Source: Platycnemis pennipes (lineage: Eukaryota; Arthropoda; Insecta; Odonata; Platycnemididae). Taken from it: a stretch of DNA of 64,000 bases. Shown one piece after another: positions 52,714 through 62,843 of the stretch. Below the pieces are notes generated by a model. The model did no database searches, was not told where the DNA came from, and worked only from the letters and a program-made list of their open reading frames with translations. The DNA lies in assembly GCA_933228895.1 (NCBI GenBank), contig OW121851.1:134339624-134403623 (forward strand). The letters run 5' to 3'. The position numbers were made by a program, and so were the translations under genes. Each line of letters begins with the position of its first letter. Position 1 is the stretch's first letter.

Positions 52714-53195
52714 TCAGGTAGGCTCTGATTGGTCGACAGGTCGATCGCGTTTCCTCTCCCCCTCCACTTTGAGAGCTGGTTTCCAGGCGTTGCTCAGATG
52801 GAAGCCGGTGTCTCTATTAATATTGTTTCCCTCCAATCTTATTTCCACCGCCTCCTTCACGACACGATCCCAATAGTTGTTGCTGTGGCACAATATTTCC
52901 GTGTCGTGAAAATGTATTCGGTGGCCGAATTCCAGGCTATGTTCGGCCACCGCAGATTTAGTCGGGTAGTAGAGCCTGATGCATCTCTCATGCTCCTGTA
53001 GCCGTTTCTCAATTGTACGGCCGGTCTCGCCAATGTAGACTTGGCCGCATTCACACGGAATGCGGTGAACTCCCGATGTCTTCAGGCCCAGTCTGTCCTT
53101 GGCGGTTCCGAGGAGGGTCTTCAGTTTCCCCGCTGGTTTGTGGATGGTCTCCACATTGTGTCTCCATAATATTTTGTTTTTCACGAACCTCTTTT
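52714..53195 (-). pseudogene. Penelope GIY-YIG endonuclease, truncated
   Basis: About 156 codons. Cysteines in RIPCECG (residues 44 and 46) precede VYIGETGR (49-56), with the conserved arginine in EKRLQEH (61). They are followed by AEHSLEFGHRI (80-90) and the glutamates of VVKEAVEIRLEGNN (108-121), then NRDTGFHLSNAWKP. This is the order found in Penelope endonucleases, which nick target DNA. The upstream linker (KPAGKLKTLLGTAKDRLG) is present but the reverse transcriptase is lost. The first open codon is GTG, so no independent start is implied. No stop interrupts the domain. Confidence 0.88.
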
Positions 53196-53196
53196 A

Positions 53197-53420
53197 AGGG
53201 GCCATATTCATACTCTCAACTACAGTCTCCCTTCTACTGCTTACGCCCTATTAAAATTCCTACAACGAGGTAAATTGGTAAACGGTATCTACCTGAAAAG
53301 GTGGTACTATTATTTCTCAGCGTGATGTTGACGACTGAGGGCCATATTCAGAATTTCCACTACAGTCTCGCTTCTACTGCTTATACGCCCTGAAATCCCT
53401 AAAACGCTCGACGGGATTGG
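53197..53420. mobile_element. MITE L, two degenerate tandem copies
   Basis: GGGGCCATATTCATACTCTC and CAACTACAGTCTCCCTTCTA at 53199 recur at 53340 (GGGCCATATTCAGAATTTCC). They are separated by TATCTACCTGAAAAGGTGGT and TTCTCAGCGTGATG. The left copy is preceded by TTTTAA. The full unit is recognisable from the inverted end at 55345-55390 and from 53862-54005. Confidence 0.65.
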
Positions 53421-53487
53421 TGTACAGAATATCGGTTCGGTTATTCAGGGGAGGCGACCGACAGCTGAGGTCATTTGCGCCATTTAG

Positions 53488-53860
53488 GATAGGTGGGTGT
53501 TAGGGTAATGGTAGGAACATCTCAGGAAATGGAGGAAGGGTGGAGAGAAACCCGGCGTCGGCATTAGCTTACTCTTAACGAAAGGCGCCAAGGGGACCAC
53601 GGCTTCATCTACATCTATACGATACCCTGCAAGCCACCGCGAGGGTGTGTGGCAGGGGGTGAAGATCACCAAGCATGCACTACTAACATGCAAACAAACA
53701 ACTATAGTGTCTCATGCACTTGCTTGTGTGCTTAACGTCCCATCCGAAGGACTGAGCACTGAAGTTGAAATGCCCTCTACTAGGCACTCAAGTGGGGACC
53801 GGTTTTCCACTGAAAAATGCGCCACTGCCGGGAATCGAACCCGGGCCCTTGGGATGGTTG
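53488..53860 (-). mobile_element. SINE1 copy split by a LINE-A tail
   Basis: Antisense body (GGAGAGAAACCCGGCGTCGG, CTCTTAACGAAAGGCGCCAA) at 53530-53602 resumes after the insert at 53723 (CTTAACGTCCCATCCGAAGG, CACTCAAGTGGGGACCGG). It ends in the tRNA-like B box in antisense (GGGAATCGAACCCGGGCCC). Confidence 0.82.
53603..53722 (-). mobile_element. LINE-A tail-only insertion in SINE1
   Basis: CATCTACATCTATACGATAC, the hairpin block, ATCACCAAGCATGCACTACT and AACTATAGTGTCTCATGCAC are the A-type 3' UTR in antisense, truncated after 120 bp. Confidence 0.85.
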
Positions 53861-53861
53861 G

Positions 53862-54005
53862 TCTACAGAATCTACCTGCTAAGGTGGTATTACTTCTCAG
53901 CGTGACGCTGAGAACTGAGTTGAGATTCTGAATTTGGCCCAGTATCTCAACTACACTCTCACTTCTACTGCTTATGCCATAATGTCTCTACTAAGAGTTC
54001 AAAAG
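53862..54005. mobile_element. MITE L, further copy
   Basis: TCTACAGAATCTACCTGCTA, AGGTGGTATTACTTCTCAGC, then GAGTTGAGATTCTGAATTTG (inverted end) and ATCTCAACTACACTCTCACT (start of another unit). It is a head-to-tail join of two units like 53197-53420. Confidence 0.62.
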
Positions 54006-54420
54006 GGTATATAGTTTCGCCTCTATATGGTTCGAAGCATTGTACAGCGTGGCCCTAAGAAGTAATACCAACTTTGCCAGGTGAATCTGAACACCAATTT
54101 GCTCAAAGCAGAGATTTCAGGGCGTGTGTAGTAGACTTTGACCTTCGTTTCGTTTAACCTGGGGTAGATGAGACCCTCTACCCCTAGCCCAGGGCTCATT
54201 AAAGTACGTCGTAAGCGGTTTGGTGTTTGGCACGCAGGCAAAATATTTTTAGGGCAACACATTTTTCTCATAAGAAGGGGTCTGTAATTTACATGGCAGT
54301 AACTGCACTAAAGTAAAATCTTGGTTTAAGTTTTTTTCAGCAAGTTTTTGTCAGTGAAAACTTGCAATCAGTTGGTCTGTTTTGGTAGCGATTACTGCTA
54401 CCCACTCTTAATCGCCCGCT
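54006..54420. other. Unassigned spacer
   Basis: The frame 54023-54271 (minus) has no domain. Confidence 0.35.
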
Positions 54421-54723
54421 GATCATAAATGAAGTCCTAAAAAGAGTGGGAGAAAAGAGAAGTCTACTGAAAACTATATAAAGAATACACGACAACCTAA
54501 TCGGCCGTATATTTAGACACGATGGACTGACGAAGACAATCGTCGAAGGAAAAGTGAGCGGGAAGAATGGGAAAGGCAGGCCTCGTATGAGTTATATAGA
54601 ACAGGTCGTAAAGGACGTGAAAGAGAGGAACTACGTTAATATGAAGAGGTTGGCCGATAGAAAAATCGAGTAGAGGGCTGCGTCAAACCAATCCTAGGAT
54701 TGTTGACCCTTGATGATGATGAT
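54421..54723 (+). mobile_element. LINE-C (RTE-like) 3' end, best copy
   Basis: It encodes NEVLKRVGEKRSLLKTI, a stop, then HDNLIGRIFRHDGLTKTIVE, GKVSGKNGKGRPRMSYIEQV and VKDVKERNYVNMKRLADRKIE before the stop at 54673. Then GGGCTGCGTCAAACCAATCC and a (GAT)n tail. This is the C-terminal region of RTE-like LINEs. Confidence 0.82.
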
Positions 54724-55344
54724 CTTTTGAGGCAGCCAAAATATCGTTTTGCGCTGGAACTTATCAATAACATTAAATATAAAGTTTTAAAATACAAGAT
54801 TACAAATAAATAAACGATTGTGGCAATGTTTAAAATTTTAAAAGTATAAAAATATACGACTGCAATGCAAAAGACAGATAGAAACATTGATAGTACACAG
54901 GAAAAAATAAAAATTCAAATAGATGAAATAAGAAAAAAATGCAGTTTGAAGAAAGAATAAATAATGATGAATGGATACTAATAGGATGATGTGACTTATT
55001 AGAAGGAATTGCGACATGGATATTTGGAACTGTATATCGGAAAAGCGAAATTGGGGAGGGAATTTAGGAAGATCAACGGATCATATTCGGTAGGTCCCTG
55101 GAATGTGTTTGAAGATATGGTATGAGGTTGTCGTAACCGTCGACGTGGTGCCTGTGGCTTCCGCAATCGTTGCCATTCTACCTGGAAATCTCAAATGCAC
55201 GATCGGAATTCACGATAGTATGATAGCACTTGGTCGGTCTGGGCCTATAACCTTTTAAGGTTTTGGTGGAAAAGGTGAATAATTAGTCGTGGTTAAACTT
55301 AACAAAAAGTCTTTTTTAATAGAATATACTTATTTTATGAAGGC
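54724..55344. other. Unassigned AT-rich spacer
   Basis: No gene. The frame 54636-54887 overlaps the LINE-C 3' end in antisense and is not credible. Confidence 0.35.
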
Positions 55345-55390
55345 TACAATTAGACGCGAGATGGTAGTTGAGATTCTGAATATGGCCTTA
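55345..55390. mobile_element. MITE L inverted end with TTAA
   Basis: GTAGTTGAGATTCTGAATAT then GGCC is the reverse complement of the L left end and is followed by TTAA. The left copy at 53199 is preceded by TTTTAA. A TTAA target is typical of piggyBac-type MITEs. Confidence 0.55.
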
Positions 55391-55924
55391 AGATCAGTAT
55401 TTTTTTGTGTGGCATGTAATAAGTGGTTTGGTTTAGGTGCTCCAACGAATAAGTTACATTGAGCCTATATGGGAAATGTTTCAGTAGTAATTTTGTGGAA
55501 ATTGCTATTAATCATAATAAGAAAGAGGATCACTAGTAAAAAATCCCTTTAATTGAGCACAAAAGTTTCAGCAACTCAGCGCCATTTTCAAGATAACAGG
55601 TTACATGGATGGCTGTGTAATAGGGTAGAGGTATAAGGGGGGGGGGGGGTCGGGGGGGTCGAAAAGAGCGAGAGAACGCTAGGGGGAGGGGAGAGAGGGT
55701 TGAGGTAATGCAGGAAAATTTTGAAACGAAAGAAGCGGGGAGGTTGAGTCACTCTGGAGGTCGTTAAAGTGTGGAGGAGTGAGAACAACAAGGCGAAGGA
55801 CAGTTGCTGGTGGCTACGAGGGCGGGCGATTGTGGAAAGGGGACAAACTAATGTTAAAGAGAGGAGAATGGGTAGAGAACATTTGATAATTGCATGAATT
55901 ATTTTAGTTGCTAATAATCGTTTC
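55391..55924. other. Unassigned spacer with G run
   Basis: A run of 13 G lies at 55637-55649 and the plus strand is purine-rich to about 55860. No gene. Confidence 0.4.
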
Positions 55925-56458
55925 GTCGTTTACCATATTTATTTTATTGCCCACTATGATAGAGTTTGTAAAATAAAAATACCCGTATTTTTCCGATTTT
56001 TGATCCGTCAATTATTTCTCGTGTTTTAAGCGACGAAAAACTGATGTTTTTAACCCTTTCGGAAAAAGTGGGTGTGGTGCAACATCTGACGTTAATCGAC
56101 TTCGTCCAATCACAACTGAGCCCGCGAAGCTACTTCGCCTTATCGTAAAGGGGGGGGACATAGCTGGCTCTCCCAATCGGAGCAGTTACGACAGCATCTG
56201 TGCGAGCAGACCTTCCGAGAACCCCCCTCCACTCCCTTCCCTTCCCCTAAAAGCAGTCAAGGACGGGAGGAAAATGACGTCAGTGTTATCAGAGTGGCCT
56301 TTTCGGTGGGCGTCACCGTTTGCTTATTTTAATTTTTGATTTATGAGTGAATGGTTGTGGTTAGAAGTTTAATTTTTTCACTAAATTTCAATTTTCGTTT
56401 CCATCTAACAATTTCGTGTACAAAATTGCGATTTCGGTTCCGAGTAAACGCCCCCATT
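55925..56458 (+). mobile_element. Element X copy 3
   Basis: It aligns over its length with 12074-12608 (GTCGTTTACCATATTTATTT ... TCCGAGTAAACGCCCCCATT). The first ten bases of the left TIR are lost or replaced. It shares the ACTTCGTCCAATCACAACTG and GAGCAGACCTTCCGAGAACC blocks. Confidence 0.75.
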
Positions 56459-56940
56459 TCGAATTGTTCTAAAACTCCAGCTTAGAGCCTTTGTGAAGCG
56501 TAGGTATACAATTTTATTGGTAAAATTGCGGAAATGGTTATTCGTGCCCAAATTTTCAGCTAACTTTGATTTCACATTCCGATTTGAAAAGGTGTTTCAT
56601 AGCTCTTTTAGTCAGTCTTTGAATTTCCGTCCGGGGGTGACCAATATAACTATGAAGCCACAATTGTCTCACTTGAGTTTATACACTCCGCTTTTGTGCC
56701 ATCTTACGTATTTCTCCTTGGAGTTAAAAAACATTTTTACCACATTGCATAGGTTGTAAAATGACACTTCACGTGCTTCGTCTCCCTATTACGGCCACCC
56801 ATGAATCTGATATCTTTAAAATGACTCTGCTTTGCTGAAACCTGGGTCGGTGTCCAATTAAAAGTGTGGATATTTACCTAGTGATATTCTTTTTTGTCAT
56901 TGTATTTTGGCACAGTCTCAACTGAGATATTAGTTCTAAC
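56459..56940. other. Unassigned spacer
   Basis: The frame 56493-56759 has no domain. Confidence 0.35.
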
Positions 56941-57312
56941 TGCATTATTGATGATGTTAAAAATATTTTGCGGTCCCCAACTTACTATGGTAGACTGGAC
57001 CATAATCACAAAATTAGAGAAATAGATTGCCGAACTGACAGATTCAAAATGTCCTTTTTTCCTCGTACTATTAGGGATATGAATAACGGTAAATGTATCC
57101 AGTACGAGTGTAGCGATAGATAACATTGGTAGCTGCATGTTTGTATAAGGACTTAAAGCTAACCCAACTAACAGAATGTTTTTGCATGTATGCTTTGCTA
57201 TTTTAATTTTTAATTACAAATTTTATGCATGATATGTAGTGCATATTTGGTGAGAGTTCACCCCCTGCCACACACCTTTATGGTGGCTTGCAGAGTATTA
57301 TGTAGATGTATT
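56941..57312 (+). mobile_element. LINE-B (old) 3' end
   Basis: Codons for DDVKNILRSPTYYGRLDHNH through FFPRTIRDMNNGKCIQYECS, 3' UTR, hairpin block and a TATGTAGATGTA tail. Confidence 0.87.
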
Positions 57313-58224
57313 AATAATGGCTTCTGAATGTATGATATTGCTACAATGCTTGAATAGTTTTTTAATGTCGTTAAAGTGCTGTGAAGGTAAAGCGGAAATA
57401 TGCCTCAAAGTATGAGGTTCTTTAAGTTATAAAAGGATACTCTTTATCAAATGAAATGTTATTATACTATCACACATGTTGAAGACAAAACTCAAGCTTA
57501 TGTTTTTATTGGGTACTACATTTATGTAATTGGCGTTAAAAGGGTTTAAATTAAATTACAATTAGCGCGTCAACTTTTCCTTAGGAGTTCGAATTTAGTG
57601 GGTAAAAATGCTTTTTTATTGAGTTTTCTGATGGTGTGATATTAAATATAAAAAGTAAATTGTCATTCCGTATGTATTATCTCCTGTTGTTTAACTTAAT
57701 TTGATTTTTAGGGAAATTCCGCAAACCCTTATGTCCTATAAATGTCACAAAAATTGGCGCGCCTACTATGACCTAATTATACGTAACAATATGTAACGTA
57801 GAGAGAATAAGAACCGAACTCAGCAATGTCCAAACGCTTCTCTGAATTTTGACGAAATAAGCTGAGATAATTTCAAATCCATCATAATGTTTTGTTCCAA
57901 AAATGCAAATATAGATGCGAGATGTGTGCAATTGTCACCCACACTTTCCACCCACTTGCCAGGTAAAATTAATTTTTATCGCTGTGGATGGAAATTGAAA
58001 AATTAGTATGAGTAGTTAAGGTGTACTTTGCATGGGTTTCAAATTTTTGGGAATCATATTGTCATTCCTGCAACTCTTTAAATTAGATTATTTCAGTGCA
58101 ACGATTAAAAGCTAGCAGCGCTCGATGCTAGCGACAACTTGCGGCGGAGGAAGGAAACCGTACACTAAGGGAAGGCATTTATTTGTTGACATTCCTATCC
58201 TGTATATTAATCCGTGGTCCTATC
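57313..58224. other. Unassigned AT-rich spacer
   Basis: No gene or repeat recognised. Confidence 0.35.
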
Positions 58225-58478
58225 ACAGACACAGTCTTGTTCTAATCCGGGTATAGCCTCTTTGGACACCTTTAAATGGTAAAATCCCTTCCGGCTCAAT
58301 GCTCATTTTCTGATTGCCAGAACTTCGTGTGAAATCACACTTGGCCATGGGAATGGAACTGGCGCCCCTGCCGTGAATGTGTGAATTTCAAATGCCAGTG
58401 GCTTACTACGGGACGAGCTATACCCTCACCCAGCAAAAACAATACTTCGGGATGATCACTGAGTTAGTAAGTGAAACG
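58225..58478 (+). mobile_element. SINE2 copy
   Basis: CTCTTTGGACACC, GCCAGAACTTCGTGTGAAAT, GGGAATGGAACTGGCGCCCC, GTGTGAATTTCAAATGCCAG and AATACTTCGGGATGA match 18105-18360. The next element starts within 5 bp. Confidence 0.75.
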
Positions 58479-58482
58479 GATA

Positions 58483-59498
58483 TATATGGGTCATTCCACG
58501 TCAATTCAAGAAACGTTTGTCCCTTAGGTTCTCAGCTTTTGATAAAAATTGGTGTATGGGTACAAAATCAACTCAAACTGAATACCCTCAAACTGTTTAG
58601 TGAAAAAAATTTTTTGAGCGAATTATGCATATTTTAATTGTTTCGCACTTTTAGCAAAAATCTGAGCCTTAAATCATATTATCACCTTTATCTCCGTTTG
58701 TATTTGTCATACAGAAATGATTAATAGCTCTTATTAAAACTAAATATTTATTGAATGCAAATATATCAATAAAAAATTATTTTCTTCTAAACCCTATTGT
58801 TGTTAATTACAAATGTTTAAAAAATTGAAGACCTTAGTGCAAGAACCAGATAATGACCACTTTTTGCGTAAGTGAGATTTCCACATACACATGAAGCCCT
58901 TCCTGCCCTTTACCAGTAGACATAGTCATTTTCGATGGTAAGTTCTAAATAAGTTCAGCAGACATTGTTGGAATTTTACGTTCTGCTCTCTGAGTGCAAG
59001 AACCAGATAATAGCCGGAGTTTTCTCGAAACTTCACTTTTGGTTATTATCTTGTTCTTGCACTCAGGTCTTCAATGGTTAATAAACTTTTCTCAAATACT
59101 CCATCTCAGAATCGGCCGAAACTTTTTTCCTTAATCTAAACATACCCAGCTAACTATTCCAAAAATAATATTTTGTGGCAATTCATAAATACGTTTTTAT
59201 AAATATTTAAACATTTACAATTTTCTCTCGCGCGGTCCGTCGGCTTCCCCATTTGGAATACATGCAGCAGACACGCGATGCAAGCCTAAAAATTTCCTGA
59301 TTGCTCAAGGTCGTGTCTATATGAGATAAAAATATATTATAAACTATAAAAGTTAACAACAATTTTTATTTGCTCTGTTAAATGGATGTTTGCATGCCCT
59401 TTCCACTTCCTTTTAGAACCCTATTTTTATGACCCCTTTGGTTTTTCAATTCTGCCCATTGCGGTTGTTTGTTGAATTGAGGTGGAATGACCCATATA
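58483..59498. mobile_element. TIR element of about 1 kb with internal hairpin
   Basis: The left end TATATGGGTCATTCCACGTC followed by AATTCAAGAAAC and the right end (reverse complement TATATGGGTCATTCCACCTC, AATTCAACAAAC) form TIRs of about 32 bp. Inside, GAGTGCAAGAACCAGATAAT at 58992 pairs with 59041-59064. The CCTTAGTGCAAGAACCAGAT block at 58832 is a further copy. No ORF of note. Confidence 0.7.
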
Positions 59499-60417
59499 AT
59501 ATTAATTCATGATTCTGCATTTATTTTTTCAGATTTATATTTGGTCTTATATCTGCAAAATCCGTCCTATTTCCCGTTAACTTGTAATCGTCAATGATCA
59601 GTATTGTAGCTCATCTGCCAGCCTAAGAAGGACCTCTTACGGTTACTGCCCACAACGGCGTATTAGCAATTTGGAACTTGGGAACCTCCTTTTCTTATGA
59701 TAAGAAGAAAGGAATGGCTCAGGATAATTCCGTCCTTTTGTCTTCCTGCTGGAATCATTACGCGGAACGATATCTCTGAAAAGATCTCAGTAATCATTTT
59801 ATTCTTTCAAACAAATATTTTACCAGATTGGTTGTATCAGGCGTACCTTTGTGGAACTTGTTTACCATTGTGAAATGGAAAGCTGTGACCTTGTAATTCC
59901 ACGTAAACTTTATTGACGACCTAGGTTTCGACTTATGAAGTCATCATCACGTATGTACATGCATAATATACTGAGGAATACCTACAATAATGGTCATTGT
60001 ATTTCATCCATGTAGTATGTCATATTTATTACTTACTTTGCTTCAAATAGGTACACGCCGGAGTTGAAGCTCTCCTTTCCATTGCAAGAAACCAAAGGAA
60101 ATGCTAAATTTGATCAGCAAGCAGGGAAATTAATTGTGATTCATGGTTGACCATGAGGAAGCTATCCTGGCCTCCAAAATTTAACTCGCATTTTAAGCAT
60201 TTGAAGATAACTAGAAACAAAGCATACAGAAATAAATGAAAAGAGACGTATTTAAGAGTCAATCAATATTGATTAGAGACTTAAAAACGCTCATTTTCCG
60301 ATTTAGAGTATTAAATAACAGTTCACATTAGACGAGTGAAGTGATAATGAAATTTAAGAAATGATAAGTTGCGTGCAGATTAAAAAAAAAATTAAATGTC
60401 ATATTGAGAGAGAGAGG
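59499..60417. other. Unassigned spacer with a hammerhead-like site
   Basis: No gene. See the separate entry at 59935-59950. A short (GA)n run is at 60405-60415. Confidence 0.35.
59935..59950 (-). ncRNA. Degenerate hammerhead-like core (candidate)
   Basis: The minus strand reads GTGATGA (first C of CTGATGA changed), then a stem GACTT/AAGTC with loop CAT, GAAAC and CTAGGTCGTC. It is in the same style as the other four sites, though here the flanks are not palindromic. Confidence 0.3.
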
Positions 60418-60611
60418 GCCATGGTGGGTAGAGCACTGAACTACCGACCGGAGGGTCCCTGGTTCACATCCCGGGCAGAAGCCTTTCTGGACACCTCATC
60501 TTAAAAATCTTCGCTAATTAATTTTCTGTATTCTTCGTTGAGGCTTTCGCGGTTCATAGTGATGATTAAAGTAACTTTTCGGGTGTTACCGCGTACTCAG
60601 GTTAGCGTGAC

Positions 60612-60644
60612 GTTTCGCGACCCGTGCTGGTCGCTTCTTCTCAG
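60612..60644 (-). ncRNA. Hammerhead-like core, left arm (candidate)
   Basis: The minus strand reads CTGAGAAGA, stem GCGACC..GGTCGC with loop AGCACG, GAAAC, GTC. Two extra bases interrupt CTGANGA. The stem II is 6 bp and perfect. Confidence 0.38.
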
Positions 60645-60797
60645 GGAATGGTAATGCATGCCGGTGTGGTTTGGTATGTATGTATACACTTCTGGTCGGT
60701 GGGTTGGCAGAGAGAAGAGGAGAGGGGGGAGAAGTTGAGGTAGAAAGTTTATTTATAACGGGCATCAACGTGTGATTCATATGAATCTTCAATAGAG

Positions 60798-60922
60798 ACA
60801 CAATCTAGTTGCATGAGACCCTATAGTTGCTTGTTTGCATGTTAGTAGTGCATGCTTGGTGATCTTCACCCCCTGCCACACACCCTCGCGGTGGCTTGCA
60901 GGGTATCGTGTAGATGTAGATG
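60798..60922 (+). mobile_element. LINE-A 3' end at the palindrome centre
   Basis: ACAATCTAGTTGCATGAGAC to the hairpin block and a GTGTAGATGTAGATG tail. It interrupts the loop region of the foldback. Confidence 0.88.
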
Positions 60923-61059
60923 GTGGCCTTCAACTGAATCACACGTTGATGCCCGTACCAAATAAACTATCTACCTCAACTTCTACCCCCTCTCCACTCT
61001 CCCTACCAACCCACCGACCTGAAGTGTGTATATACCAACCCACACCGGCGTGCATTACC

Positions 61060-61241
61060 AAAATATTTTAGAGTATTCTGTACTGCATGTATTAACCCCT
61101 CAAATACTATAGATACTAACAATTTAGTTGCATGAGACACTATAGTTGCTTGTTTGCATGTTAGTAGTGCATGCTTGGTGATCTTCACCCCCTGCCACAC
61201 ACCCTCGCGGTGGCTTGCAGGGTATTGTGTAGATGTAGATG
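61060..61241 (+). mobile_element. LINE-A 3' end in the right arm
   Basis: AAATATTTTAGAGTATTCTG, A-type 3' UTR, hairpin and GTAGATGTAGATG tail. It splits the right arm between TGCATTACC and TCCCTCAGAAG. Confidence 0.88.
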
Positions 61242-61244
61242 TCC

Positions 61245-61277
61245 CTCAGAAGAAGCGACCAGCAGGGGTCGCGAAAC
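61245..61277 (+). ncRNA. Hammerhead-like core, right arm (candidate)
   Basis: The plus strand reads CTCAGAAGA, stem GCGACC..GGTCGC with loop AGCAGG, GAAAC, GTCAGGC. It mirrors 60612-60644 with one extra change in the first motif. Confidence 0.33.
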
Positions 61278-61482
61278 GTCAGGCTAACCTGAGTAGGCGT
61301 TAACACCCGAATGGTTACTTTAATTTTCTGTATGTTAGAACTTCGTAGGAAATCGTAGGTCGCCCAGGGAAAGGGACTAGCCCACCTACCTTGAATATGT
61401 GAATTTCAAACGCCGATGGCTTAGTAAAGGGATGAGCAGAGCACGCCATTGACTATCAAAAACCAACCCTCGGGTTGAAAAC

Positions 61483-61973
61483 TAAATTTAATCGCAAAAG
61501 AAAAGGTACTAAAAATTTGCAAGGCTAATGGTGTTGTAATTTGGTACCCGTGGCGGCCAAAAGTAAATTCGCCCTTTCCGGTGACATCCTCCCTCCCCTT
61601 TGGCGAACGCACGCACTCTCTCTCCACTCCGCGCTAACTCTCGCAGTCACTCAAGGCTTCACGCCTCTCTCTCCTCGAGTACTCAGTCGCCTCTTTCATT
61701 CTGTCGAGAGAGGAGCAAACTCCTCCCCTTCCCCCCCACCGCACGCGACAGCTGCGTCCCACTCACATATTCATGCCCTCCCCACTTTCCCCCGCTCTCT
61801 CCCTCTCTCCCTCGCCACTTATGTCGAGGGGGTGGTTCGGGGGATGCCCTTCCACCCTCCGTCTCCCTGCCGTCTGAGTCCACAACTGCGCGCCAGTGCG
61901 GGACCTTTAAGGTCGTATGAAACTAGCCGTTGCTGGTTACGGCTGGTGTATGTAAACTGTTCCAATCCCACTA
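61483..61973. other. Pyrimidine- and CpG-rich spacer
   Basis: CT-rich with many CG steps from 61560 to 61900. The overlapping frames 61541-62014, 61600-61920 and 61683-61883 are low complexity. It could be a CpG-rich promoter or first-exon region, but nothing confirms that. Confidence 0.4.
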
Positions 61974-62358
61974 ACATCTACATCTACGCGATACCCTGCC
62001 ACCGCCACCGCTAGGGTGTGTGGCAGGGGGTGAAGTTCACCAAGCATACACCATTGACATGAAAATAAGCAACTATAGGGTCTTATTCAACTAGATTGCT
62101 AGTAACTATAGTATTTAAGGGATTAAGACATGAATCTTGCACTACAGACTACTCTAAAATATTTCCCCTACCTATCCCAATGCTATGCTGCCTATTCTGT
62201 TCTCTGATAGTACGGGAGAAAAATGCCATATGGGGTATGAGTACGAAAATCTATCTCTTTAATCTTCTTTATCTGGTCGAATCTAGCATAATACGCTAGT
62301 GTTTTTAATATGTTCCTAACATCTTCAGTAAAGTTATCCGATTTAAATTTCACTAAAA

Positions 62359-62463
62359 GATTTAATCTGTACTTTAACATATGCTTTTTAATGATTCCCA
62401 CCCTAATTCTTAATTTAATCTGTACTTCAACCTACGTTCTGATAATGATTCCCACCCTAATTC
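62359..62463. repeat. 52-bp diverged tandem duplication in LINE-A
   Basis: TTTAATCTGTACTTTAAC ... AATGATTCCCACCCTAATTCT occurs twice. The two halves differ by several bases, so the duplication is older than the 67-bp one at 43455. Confidence 0.75.
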
Positions 62464-62843
62464 TTTTATTACTTCTGATACACTACGCAACCTATCGTAA
62501 CACATTTTAACGAACCTACCTTCTCTACGCTGCACACTGTCTAGTTCTCTGATGAAACCTAATTTATTCGGATCCCATACACTGGCTGCATACTCAAGGT
62601 GGGGCCTAACTAGTGAAAAGTAACATAGATCTTTTGTCTTCTCATCACATTTCCCAAGTAATCTTTTTATAAATCCTAGCTTTCTCTTCGCTCTGCCGCA
62701 TATTTCCCTAATGTGTCTTCCCCACGATAAATCTTAGGTGTTTGTTACCCCTAAATATCTTACAGCTTCAACGCTTTCAATTTTCGTGTTACTTATTTTA
62801 TATGATCGCTCTATCGAATTATTTCTCCTCCAAAAATTAATAG

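Larger units (their letters stand above)
52556..53195 (-). mobile_element. Penelope-like element, 3' part
   Basis: The minus strand holds a GIY-YIG endonuclease frame followed by non-coding sequence ending in GGTTGGAAACCCGAGAACTC. That terminal sequence also appears in the palindromes at 21042 and 50672. The RT domain that should lie upstream (above 53195) is absent; MITE L abuts instead. Penelope-like elements pair an RT with a GIY-YIG endonuclease and have LTR-like ends. Confidence 0.85.
60532..61320. mobile_element. Penelope-type foldback holding two LINE-A ends
   Basis: The left arm 60566-60790 and the right arm (60924-61059 plus 61242-61320) are reverse complements over more than 200 bp: GGGTGTTACCGCGTACTCAG / CTGAGTAGGCGTTAACACCC, GGTCGCTTCTTCTCAGGG / CCCTCAGAAGAAGCGACC, and GGGCATCAACGTGTGATTCA / TGAATCACACGTTGATGCCC. 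It has no coding sequence. Two LINE-A 3' ends have inserted, one at the centre and one in the right arm. Confidence 0.75.
60418..61482 (+). mobile_element. SINE2 copy split by a palindromic insertion
   Basis: Head with TGGTGGGTAGAGCACTGAAC and B-box-like GGTTCACATCCCGG (60418-60475), then body to AATTTTCTGTA near 60531. The body resumes at 61321 (AATTTTCTGTATGTTAGAAC) to GAAAAC at 61482. The 11-bp AATTTTCTGTA is present on both sides. Confidence 0.75.

Noticed and set aside
61541..62014. Ser/Pro/His-rich frames at 61.5-62.0 kb
   Set aside because: Pyrimidine-rich sequence open in several frames at once; the last part runs into an antisense LINE-A tail.
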